Below, piece by piece: positions 26,288 through 33,853 of a DNA stretch of 64,000 nt. A model generated the notes under the pieces. It was not told the DNA's origin. It worked only from the letters and a program-made list of their open reading frames with translations, and searched no databases. This stretch comes from Microbacteriaceae bacterium (GTDB lineage Bacteria; Actinomycetota; Actinomycetes; Actinomycetales; Microbacteriaceae). The translations under genes and the position numbers were made by a program. Each line of letters starts with the position of its first letter. Within the stretch, counting starts at the first letter, position 1. The stretch lies in NCBI GenBank assembly GCA_025463545.1, contig JAODAR010000009.1, forward strand, positions 37,348-101,347, in the 5' to 3' direction.

Positions 26288-27046
26288 CTAAGTTTTCTTA
26301 GGGTTGGGAGGCCGACCGAGCTGTTCCCTGTGGACCGCTGCGTTGGGCAGGAGACCAAGCACAAGATTAGTCGTCTGGATAGACGGTTCCACGAGCCATT
26401 CAGACCGAAGCCTCACGCTGAGGGATTGATAGGCATCGAGCGCTGCTGCCTGATTGCCGCTTTCCAAGTACGCCTGAATGAGGAGCTGGTAAGCGCTCTC
26501 TCGCAGCGGCTGCAGCATACGGGCAGCCAGTGCCGCGCGGGCAGCCATCTCCAGTTGGTCGTGAGCGAGAAGCGACCGAGCTAAGGACTCGAGCGAATCA
26601 AGACGGAGTTCTAGGAGCCGCTCTTGCTCCTCAACTACCCAGTCGTCGTACCATCCAGGCAAGAGCTCTGCGCGACGGAGCCACTCGACAGTCTCCGCAG
26701 CATTGTCGGGGGAGAAGTGCACCGCCGCAAACTGATGGTCAAGGTCGTGGACATCCACCCGAACATCGTCGGCGAGAGCGATAGGGCCGGCGTGGTACTC
26801 AAGTAGCCCCGGTAGCTCATGCGCCATATGCCACAAGGTATTTCTGAGGCTGCTCGCAGCCCGACCTTCAGAGCTGTCTGGCCACAACGAACTCGCGAGA
26901 TAGCTTCGCGAACGCTGCCCTTTGATAGCCACTACCGTGATCAGCCGCTGCTGCCTATGGGGTACCTCAAGAACTTCTGCCCCACGGCGCAGTTGCCAAG
27001 CGCCAAGAAGCTCGAGTTGCCACGGCTCACGAGCGTAAACAGACAT
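26288..27046 (-). CDS. SARP-type regulator (winged HTH plus BTAD)
   Basis: A 252-residue activator. Residues about 7-95 form an OmpR-like winged HTH (LLGAWQLRRGAEVLEVPHRQ, LASSLWPDSSEGRAASSLRN), and about 100-245 the bacterial transcriptional activator domain (EEQERLLELRLDSLESLA, ALAARMLQPLRESAYQLLIQAYLESGNQAAALDAYQ). Such compact HTH-BTAD proteins switch on biosynthetic operons by binding direct heptamer repeats. Start is ATG 27046 with GAGGGG 7 nt upstream. The matching repeat promoter is 1.8 kb away in front of the Cys-rich/protease operon, its likely target. Confidence 0.88.
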   Translation of the reverse strand: MSVYAREPWQLELLGAWQLRRGAEVLEVPHRQQRLITVVAIKGQRSRSYLASSLWPDSSEGRAASSLRNTLWHMAHELPGLLEYHAGPIALADDVRVDVHDLDHQFAAVHFSPDNAAETVEWLRRAELLPGWYDDWVVEEQERLLELRLDSLESLARSLLAHDQLEMAARAALAARMLQPLRESAYQLLIQAYLESGNQAAALDAYQSLSVRLRSEWLVEPSIQTTNLVLGLLPNAAVHREQLGRPPNPKKT

Positions 27047-27095
27047 GGGACCCCTCTTGCCTGCGGGTGTAAGCATCCCCTCTTGCGCAGTAGAA

Positions 27096-27140
27096 CAAGA
27101 ATGGTGACCCACTTGCCGATTGTCAACGCCCTGCTTACTC
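27096..27140 (-). promoter_or_regulatory. Promoter of the SARP gene (element B, twin of element A)
   Basis: Minus-strand TTGACA (27126-27121), 17 bp, then CATTCT (27103-27098) as a weak -10; the ATG is about 45 nt past the likely start point. The -35 and its upstream 16 bp are identical to element A. It has no 11-bp repeats, so the SARP gene and the operon are probably not controlled in the same way. Confidence 0.55.
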
Positions 27141-28043
27141 CCAGCACGTGATCAGATTGAAGCCTGCAATTAGAGTGAAGGAGCTTGCGGACAGGTGCCG
27201 GTGCAAAGCGGGGTCTGCTAGACACCCACTGGGTAAATTCGCCGTGCTGGCGTGACTGAAAGACGCCACCAGGACAGTGCCGTGAAACGGCCCCTGTGGA
27301 TAACGGCGAAGGGTGGAAAAACGCGAAGGCGGTTACCCGTTTGGTTTTACCCTGACGAGATGGAAAACGCCAGCTTCAATGCGCCCCGCTACCAACTGGA
27401 ACTACGGCTAGGTGTACTGAGCCGACAGGTTCGTGACAGTCGGGGTTGTGAAAAGGGAGAACCTCCGGTTCCAGTGGAGATGTCAAAGTCGCCATCAATC
27501 GATACCGCGCGGAAGGAACCGCCGGGCTCCACAACCGGTCGTCGCGACCCCGCACCTGCCCGAGGAAGACCAGCTCCCGGCGTGAAGCCGCTGATCATCA
27601 AAAACCTCCTCCGGAAACAGGCGGACCTCCTGCGGAAACAGGCGCGCGGGCGCTCGGGAAGCAGCACGACCCGTAGAGTCCCTCCCCGAGTCGCTTGCCC
27701 CATTCACCTGAGCAGACCGGGCCCGGCTGGGCGATTCACCAGCTCATCCTCAGATCGACTTGTACCGCTGAGCGTCCGTCCATGGCGACACGTGGCCGAG
27801 GCTGGCGCCCGGGTGGGTGCGCCTGCCTTCGTGGGCCGTAACGTACTTGCCGTTGTACTTGCTGAGAACATTCGCTCTTTCGAGCTCGCACGGCGCCACC
27901 TGCAAGACCGGGGTCGTTACTTTTGATGAGCTTCTAGCAAGCGGAATGGATCGTGGACAACTCTGATTGAACAAGTACCTCTGGCGTGCCTTCGATGCGC
28001 CGGCAGGTCCCTTGCGGCGTCCTTCTGGCATTCGAGTCGGCAC
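27141..28043. other. About 0.9 kb with no supportable gene
   Basis: Frames are open on both strands but none reads like a protein or has a good ribosome site. A 21-bp near-perfect direct repeat occurs around 27606-27645 (core GGAAACAGGCG twice, 21 bp apart). This may be decayed mobile DNA beside the integration repeat. Confidence 0.4.
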
Positions 28044-28199
28044 TCATGGTGCACGGCCGAGTTTCACGGTTTTGGGGCCGCAGTGGTCGACCCGCCAGTC
28101 GTACAGCGTCGCGACCGGGATGCCGAGGTAGTCGGAGAGCTCCTGGACCGTCAACAGGTGCTCCAGGCGAGCGCCGGTGGAAGCGGGATTATCGTTCGT
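28044..28199 (-). pseudogene. Excisionase-like HTH gene remnant (start codon lost)
   Basis: The minus frame reads NPASTGARLEHLLTVQELSD, then YLGIPVATLYDWR and GPKTVKLGR: a MerR-like helix-turn-helix of the excisionase (HTH_17) type, which normally continues with a wing and 20-40 more residues. It stops three residues after KLGR, and where the second copy (38504) has ATG this one has ACG. It belongs to the integration repeat at 28134-28441. Confidence 0.65.
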
Positions 28200-28336
28200 A
28201 CCCGGCAGGTACGCCGCCGCGCCCCCATGGCGCACGGAACTACTCCAGGCGAGACCCGAAACGCCCGACAGGACGCGCTTCTGGAGGGGTTTCTGACAGA
28301 CAAATGACAGATGAGGGGTCTGAGTCACCATGGTGG

Positions 28337-28364
28337 CTCCTGTACTTCCGCGGAAATACAGGAG
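28337..28364. other. 28-bp palindrome next to the tRNA-Lys copy
   Basis: CTCCTGTA and TACAGGAG flank TTCCGCGGAA, forming an almost perfect palindrome 3 bp beyond the tRNA CCA end. It is identical in the second copy (38641-38668). No T-run follows, so it is more likely a recombination-protein site than a simple terminator. Confidence 0.5.
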
Positions 28365-28367
28365 AGT

Positions 28368-28441
28368 TGGTGCACCCCCGGGACTTGAACCCGGAACCCC
28401 CTGATTAAGAGTCAGTTGCTCTGCCAACTGACTAGAAGTGC
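28368..28441 (-). pseudogene. Degenerate tRNA-Lys(CTT) copy
   Basis: 74 nt on the minus strand closely matching the intact tRNA-Lys at 38672-38747, including anticodon CTT and the T-arm. It lacks one G of the 3' acceptor strand, has a broken D-stem (GTC instead of GCTC) and a mismatch at the first base pair of the anticodon stem. It is therefore probably a non-functional copy left by integration. Confidence 0.7.
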
Positions 28442-28581
28442 CACTCCCCGTATCCACTGCGATTTGTCGGGTTGTTGGCGCCGGTGTACCTGGGCTGGCA
28501 TGGGCAGACCGGGCCTTTCTGGAGGAGGTTTATGACAGACAAATGGCAGACGGATCAAATGCGCACCGGCCAGGCATCCGT

Positions 28582-30681
28582 TCAGCGCAGCACTGCGTCC
28601 CCGATGCCGCGAGGAAGGTCACGCAGACGGAACACGCCGTCGATCGTCGCGACTGCCGTCCACGGCAGCCAGGAGCGGTTGAGACCCCTGCCCCTGTTGG
28701 TGGCGAAACCCCAGTGCTCCTGCTGCCAGCCCGGTCCGGCCAGATCGAAGAGCCTCCCGGGTACCGCCAGCATCGCTTTACTGCCGTGATGCACCAGCCG
28801 CGCGACGTCGAGCCAGTGCGCCTCGCCAGTCAGGTCGCCAAGCAGAGCGAAGGCCGCCGCGTTGACCTGCAGGAAACCGTCGGACATCGTCACACCACTG
28901 GTGATGAGCTGCATGCCGGTCGTCGGTCGGGTTCGCTTCCAGTGTCCGGTTGTGGCGTCGCCGTCGACGGCCATAGGGATGTCCCACAAATGTATCCAGG
29001 TCTCCGCGACAATCGCTGCGCCGCGGGCGCGTGCGAGCCACTCGTCCGCGCCGGTCGCAAGATGAGCGGCGAGGTAGGCCTCAAGAGCCATGATCGACGC
29101 TTCCTTGTCCACGACATCCGGGTTGTCGAGTGTGGCGCCGGCGAAGGCGCCACTGCTACCCGAGTCCCGCCACGAAGCCTCCGCCGCGGTCAGCCCGACC
29201 TCACGGAATCGGGTTTCCCCGGTGGCGGCGGCGACCGCCAGCAGGAATGGCACCGCGAGCGCGGACGAGCTCGTCGAGTTGTCGATGACTCGGCCGTCCA
29301 GACCCCACGACCGAGGGAAGTGACCGTCCTCACGCAGTTGGGTCAGTATCCACTCGGCTCCCGCTACGGCCCATTCGCGCCAGAGGGCGTGCGTCGCGCC
29401 ACGCGCCTCCTCGATGAGGTAGCCCCGGAGGGCTGCCGCCCAGCCTTCACACATTGAGCGCAGAAAGGTCACCGGCTCGCCGTCGATTGTGCGGTACGTT
29501 GTGACCGCCCCGGTTTCCAGGTCGAAGCCCTCTCCTCCCGCTGGTCGAGGCGGAAGCCGGGCGAACGCGTCCAGAATCGCGCATCCCAGCCGCCGTAGCT
29601 CGTCGGGGTCCGAACCAACATTCTCCGCGGAGGCCCGCAACATCGCGGCGGCGGCGTCGGTGTTCGCACCGACGAAGCCCATTACGGCGGCGGTGGACCC
29701 GGGCAGCGGCCGCCCGGTTGTCGGATCTGACTCAAGCGCAATACCGGCAAGATCGGAGCGCACCTGCACCTGACTCGCGAGTACGTCGATCGTCGGCCTG
29801 AGGAACGCGTCCACAGCCAGGTGCTCGGCTTCCGGCTTCAGCGACTCCCACATCCAGGCCGACAGCTGCCGGTGCAGGCCGAACACATCCTCGGCTCGGC
29901 CGGCACGGAACTCGACGCGGTAGCGCTGGACCAGGCCATCATCGAGCGGGTGGTATCGCTGCCGTGGCCGATGCAGCTGTCTCAGCGGGAGGCCGCCCGA
30001 CTCGTACGTGAATTCGCCCTCCGTGCCCGGGAACCAAAAGCCGAGCTCCAGCGCATCCCCCACGGCAATCGCGCCCAGCGAGCCGTAATCGAGGCGCGCA
30101 TCTACCAACGGCTCCCCCTGGATATCTTCTCCGTCTGCGGCGACTGTGCCACCACGCGGGTGCAGATGAGCGATGGCCACCCAGGTTGAGTCCGCCGCTC
30201 GAAGAGCGAAGACGGGCGAAGCCGCCCGATCCTCACGCACTATCAGTTCACGCAAGCCGTGGGCGCGCGCAGTGGGCGAGCCGAGGGACCCGACGGGCAC
30301 CGGCGTCGCATCACCGTAGATCACACCTGGAAGGAACGGCTCGGCATCGTGCAGAGAGTGGCCCACGAGAGGCACAGCCGCCGACGAGACGAACGCGCCG
30401 GTACCTCCGCCCTGCACCGTCACGACACGATCAAGGAATACCCCATGCTCGCCTGCCGTCCACTCATCGCGCACATGGACAGCGCAACCGGCCAGGACCT
30501 CCAATTCGGCCGTCCCGACGACGGCGCCCCCGCGGGTCACGACCGTCCCGTACGCCGAGCGGAACTCCGAGCCGTCCGCCAGCCGCAACATGACGGGTGA
30601 GCCGACGCACAGCGCACGGCCGTCAAGTTCCAGCTCCACGCCGTGCCCCTCCGGCCCGGGGCGAAGCCGGACGACACTCAT
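28582..30681 (-). CDS. Putative (alpha/alpha)6 glycosidase-like protein of the sugar operon
   Basis: A 699-residue cytoplasmic protein. The first ~260 residues look beta-rich (sandwich domain); the remainder looks like a six-hairpin (alpha/alpha)6 barrel, with HFPRSWGLDGRVIDNSTSSSA and WIHLWDIPMAVDGDATTGHWKR as polar, aromatic blocks likely to line an active site. I cannot assign a CAZy family. The ATG overlaps the stop of the upstream permease by ATGA, so it is the last gene of the GH127-ABC operon. It probably trims the imported oligosaccharide or acts on a sugar acid. Confidence 0.75.
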   Translation of the reverse strand: MSVVRLRPGPEGHGVELELDGRALCVGSPVMLRLADGSEFRSAYGTVVTRGGAVVGTAELEVLAGCAVHVRDEWTAGEHGVFLDRVVTVQGGGTGAFVSSAAVPLVGHSLHDAEPFLPGVIYGDATPVPVGSLGSPTARAHGLRELIVREDRAASPVFALRAADSTWVAIAHLHPRGGTVAADGEDIQGEPLVDARLDYGSLGAIAVGDALELGFWFPGTEGEFTYESGGLPLRQLHRPRQRYHPLDDGLVQRYRVEFRAGRAEDVFGLHRQLSAWMWESLKPEAEHLAVDAFLRPTIDVLASQVQVRSDLAGIALESDPTTGRPLPGSTAAVMGFVGANTDAAAAMLRASAENVGSDPDELRRLGCAILDAFARLPPRPAGGEGFDLETGAVTTYRTIDGEPVTFLRSMCEGWAAALRGYLIEEARGATHALWREWAVAGAEWILTQLREDGHFPRSWGLDGRVIDNSTSSSALAVPFLLAVAAATGETRFREVGLTAAEASWRDSGSSGAFAGATLDNPDVVDKEASIMALEAYLAAHLATGADEWLARARGAAIVAETWIHLWDIPMAVDGDATTGHWKRTRPTTGMQLITSGVTMSDGFLQVNAAAFALLGDLTGEAHWLDVARLVHHGSKAMLAVPGRLFDLAGPGWQQEHWGFATNRGRGLNRSWLPWTAVATIDGVFRLRDLPRGIGDAVLR

Positions 30682-31505
30682 CCCTTGATCCCGGTGGATG
30701 CCAGGCTCGGCACGATGAACCGCTGGAAGATAAGGAACATCACGATGACCGGAACGGTGAGCAGCACGACGCCGGCCATCTGCACGGTCGGCAACGTATA
30801 GTTCTGTGCCTGGAGGCTGTTCAGGCCCACGGTCAGCATGAACATCTCCTTGTCGTTCGTGAACGTCACCGGAACCAGGAAGCCGTTCCAGGTCCAGGTG
30901 GCAGACAGGATGGCCTGGGTCGCGATCGCAGTGACGGAAAGCGGTACGCCGATCTTCAGGAACGTGCGGAACCGTCCCGCGCCATCGATCGCGGCGGCTT
31001 CCTCCAGCTCCTTCGGCAGCGTCGAGAACGACTGCCGCATCAGGAATATCAGCAGCGGGTTCGCGAGAAACGGGATGATCAGCGCCTGGAATGTGTTCAG
31101 CCAACCCAGGTCGACCACCTGCAAGTACATCGGGATGAGGTAGGCCTGCAGTGGGATCATCAGGATCGCCACGATGGCCAGGAAGATCAACCCTCTGCCG
31201 CGGAACTGGAACCTGGCCAACGCCCATCCCGCCAGCGTGTTCACGACGACGGCCCCGGCCACCACACACACGGTGACCAAGGCGGTGTTGAGGTACCAGC
31301 GCCCGATGGGCGCGTGCTGGAAGACATAGAAGTAGTTATCCAAGGTCCATCCCGTCGGCCCGACCACGCCTGGGTAGGAGGAGGTGGGAAGGAGCGAGAC
31401 GTACAGCACGAACAGCAGCGGCACCAGCATGACCAGGCCGAAAACAATAAGGAACGAGTAACGGGCAGTCGATGCCGCGCGCTTGCGTGCCCGCCAGTTG
31501 GCCAT
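30678..31505 (-). CDS. Sugar ABC transporter permease (MalG-type)
   Basis: 275 residues, six membrane segments, and the EAA loop ELEEAAAIDGAGRFRTFLKIGVPL that contacts the ATPase. It belongs to the CUT1 family of carbohydrate importers. Its ATG overlaps the stop of the first permease (TGATG), and its own stop overlaps the glycosidase-like gene. No ATPase gene is in the operon; a shared MsiK-like ATPase elsewhere is the usual solution in actinobacteria. Confidence 0.9.
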   Translation of the reverse strand: MANWRARKRAASTARYSFLIVFGLVMLVPLLFVLYVSLLPTSSYPGVVGPTGWTLDNYFYVFQHAPIGRWYLNTALVTVCVVAGAVVVNTLAGWALARFQFRGRGLIFLAIVAILMIPLQAYLIPMYLQVVDLGWLNTFQALIIPFLANPLLIFLMRQSFSTLPKELEEAAAIDGAGRFRTFLKIGVPLSVTAIATQAILSATWTWNGFLVPVTFTNDKEMFMLTVGLNSLQAQNYTLPTVQMAGVVLLTVPVIVMFLIFQRFIVPSLASTGIKG

Positions 31506-32476
31506 CAGGACTCCTTCGATCCTACGCGGCGGCTGATGACGCCGCCGAGAACCACAATGAGCAGCAACACCACAGTCGCTGCACTTGCGTAACCGATGTT
31601 CGAGAGTCGGAACGCGTGCTGGTAGATGAAGATCACGAGCGTAGACGTAGCGCCTGCGGGGCTTCCCAGTACCGTGCCCCCCGAGATTACATACGCCTGG
31701 TCGAATACTTGCACCGCCTGAATCACGCCAGCAACGAGCACGAACACGGCGAATGGTCGGATGCCCGGCAGCGTCACCGTCCAGAATCGGCGGAACGCTC
31801 CCGCGCCGTCCATACTGGCGGCCTCGTAAAGCTCGGCCGGCACAGTCTCGATGCCGCCGGCGAAAATGACTATGTAGAGCCCGACGAACATGTAGACGTA
31901 GATAATCACCAGGAAGGCCAGCGCAAGGCTGGGGTCGGCGTACCACGTGGTGTTGGGCAGTCCGAACAGGGCCAGGATGCTGGTGATCGGGCCGCTCTTG
32001 ACAAACAACTGCATGAAGATCGTCGTGATCGCGACCGTCGAGGTCATGTAAGGAACGAAGAACGCCGTGCGGAAAGCCGGCTTGCCTCGTGTCGCGCCGT
32101 GCAGGGTGGCGGCAACAAGCAGGGCGAGCACTGTCTGGGCGGGGACGACCCCCAGGACGAAGGTGACGGTTATGCCCACTGAGCTCCCGAACGCTGGGTC
32201 CGAGAAAAGCTGGGTGTAGTTATCCAGCCCCACGAACCCACGCTGCGACAGGTCGTACTTACCGACGCTCTGGAAGCTGAGGATGACCGACTGCACGATC
32301 GGCGAGGCGCACCACCAGGCAAGCAGCGCCAGGGCCGGTGCGAGCATGAGCCATGCCGCCCGCGTTTCGCGGCGTCCGATGAGACCACGGCGCGGATGCA
32401 GCCCCTCCCGAACGGAAGGCCGGCCGCGCGCCGCCGGCCGCTGGACAGCGGGAGCGGCCGTCGAGGTGAGGTTCAC
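31505..32476 (-). CDS. Sugar ABC transporter permease (MalF-type)
   Basis: 323 residues with six membrane helices after a basic N-terminal tail, and the EAA loop PAELYEAASMDGAGAFRRFWTVTLPG. It is the CUT1 partner of the following permease. It begins 60 bp after the binding-protein gene. Specificity cannot be read from sequence; the neighbouring GH127 suggests beta-L-arabinofuranosides. Confidence 0.9.
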   Translation of the reverse strand: MNLTSTAAPAVQRPAARGRPSVREGLHPRRGLIGRRETRAAWLMLAPALALLAWWCASPIVQSVILSFQSVGKYDLSQRGFVGLDNYTQLFSDPAFGSSVGITVTFVLGVVPAQTVLALLVAATLHGATRGKPAFRTAFFVPYMTSTVAITTIFMQLFVKSGPITSILALFGLPNTTWYADPSLALAFLVIIYVYMFVGLYIVIFAGGIETVPAELYEAASMDGAGAFRRFWTVTLPGIRPFAVFVLVAGVIQAVQVFDQAYVISGGTVLGSPAGATSTLVIFIYQHAFRLSNIGYASAATVVLLLIVVLGGVISRRVGSKES

Positions 32477-32536
32477 AGGTGCTTCTCCATTTCAGGTGGG
32501 CGGGCGGGCCCAGTGCGCGCCCGCCCAGTTGACGTT

Positions 32537-33781
32537 TTATTCGCCGTACTTCTTCTGTAGGCCCTCCAGCAGAGACTTCGAGCTCGTCGAGCCGCCCGCT
32601 GCCAACTGTTGGAAGCCCGATACCAGCGCATTACCGAACTCGGTCGCCTGTTTCGGGTAGTCGAGACCCCTTCCATTGGCGAGTACCTGCTCGGTGAAGG
32701 CAGCGTATGCGGGCGTCGCCTCACGGTACTGCGATGCGTACTGCGTCATCGCCGGCACGTAGCCGAGACCAGTCGTGATGATCGCCTTCTGTGCGCTCTT
32801 GTTGGTCAATGAGGCGATGACCTTGGCTGCCGTCTGCGGCGACTTGGTCTTGGCAGAGACGCTGAAGCCTCCACCGTAGGTCGCGACGACTTGCTTGCCG
32901 GCTTCCGTCGTCGGCATGGGCTGCAGTGAGTACTTCGTGTTGGGCGCCGTACTTGACATGAAGCCGATGTACCAGGGGCCGGCGTCGGACATCGCCGCTT
33001 CGTTCTTGCCGAATGCCTCGCCGTCCCATGTGGCGCCGACCTGCTTCGCGGTCGCCGCCTCCCCGTTCTTCATGAGTGTGAGCAGCCAGTCCATGCCCGC
33101 CACGTTCTGCTTCGAGTCGATTGACTTGCCGTAGTCCCAACCGCCGCCGAACGCGATGGCGTACTGCGTCAGGTGGAAGAGGTTGTCGAGGAGGACCACG
33201 CCGGGTTTGCCTGTGGCGTTCTTGACCGTAGCGGCATCGCTGGCCACATCGTTCATGGTCGTCGGCAGCTCGTTGACGCCTGCGGCCGACAAGACGTCTT
33301 GGTTGTAGGCGAATCCTGAGTTCTGCAGGTACGACGGCACCGAGTACAACTTGCCGTTGATGGTCCAGCCTTTCACCAGCGCGTCGGGGTAGCTCTTGAG
33401 ATCGACGTCGGTGCCCTTGATGAGGTCGTCCATCGGCTTGATCGCCCCGCCGTCGGCATACTGGGCGATCGGGGCGGAGTTGTCCCACAGGATGATGTCG
33501 GGTGCCGTCCCAGATGCGAACTGGGTCGGCAGCTGGTTCAACTGGTCGTCGTAGGTGGGGTACACCTCCGTCTTGATGGTGACCCCGGGGACGTCCTTCT
33601 TAGCCTGAGCAATGATTTGGCTCATGTAGGTGTCGACGACGCCGCCGCCCGAGTAGCCGACTGTGACGGTCTTCGGCTCAGAAGACGTGTTTCCGCCTGA
33701 GCCGCTGCAGCCGCTGAGGGCGAGCGCGGACGTTGCTGCGATTGCGGTGAGGACGACTACGGTTGGGATTTTTCTATTCAT
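32537..33781 (-). CDS. Sugar ABC transporter solute-binding lipoprotein
   Basis: 414 residues with a lipoprotein signal (lipobox LSGC, Cys24) and a type-1 extracellular binding-protein fold: VTVGYSGGGVVDTYMSQII, FASGTAPDIILWDNSAP, and a conserved MSDAGPWYIGFM segment. It captures the oligosaccharide outside the membrane for the two permeases. The gene follows the GH127 gene by 72 bp. Confidence 0.92.
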   Translation of the reverse strand: MNRKIPTVVVLTAIAATSALALSGCSGSGGNTSSEPKTVTVGYSGGGVVDTYMSQIIAQAKKDVPGVTIKTEVYPTYDDQLNQLPTQFASGTAPDIILWDNSAPIAQYADGGAIKPMDDLIKGTDVDLKSYPDALVKGWTINGKLYSVPSYLQNSGFAYNQDVLSAAGVNELPTTMNDVASDAATVKNATGKPGVVLLDNLFHLTQYAIAFGGGWDYGKSIDSKQNVAGMDWLLTLMKNGEAATAKQVGATWDGEAFGKNEAAMSDAGPWYIGFMSSTAPNTKYSLQPMPTTEAGKQVVATYGGGFSVSAKTKSPQTAAKVIASLTNKSAQKAIITTGLGYVPAMTQYASQYREATPAYAAFTEQVLANGRGLDYPKQATEFGNALVSGFQQLAAGGSTSSKSLLEGLQKKYGE

Positions 33782-33853
33782 GGGGGCCTCCTTGCCCAGC
33801 GGTGGTGCGGAATGCTCGGAACGATGGGATGGATGTTCTGTGCTGGCGGCCGG

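Larger units (their letters stand above)
28134..28441. repeat. Left copy of the ~308-bp tRNA-Lys/excisionase direct repeat
   Basis: Imperfect direct repeat of 38439-38747, beginning GGAGAGCTCCTGGA and ending with the tRNA 5' end. It contains the start of an excisionase-like gene, a 28-bp palindrome and a tRNA-Lys copy. A partial third copy of its middle (TTCTGGAGG...TGACAGACAAATG) lies at 28517-28550. Together the repeats frame a 10-kb segment and look like attachment sites of integrated elements. Confidence 0.7.

Noticed and set aside
27252..27926. 224-codon plus-strand frame
   Set aside because: No ribosome site, no protein-like pattern, contains a 21-bp internal repeat; treated as non-coding.
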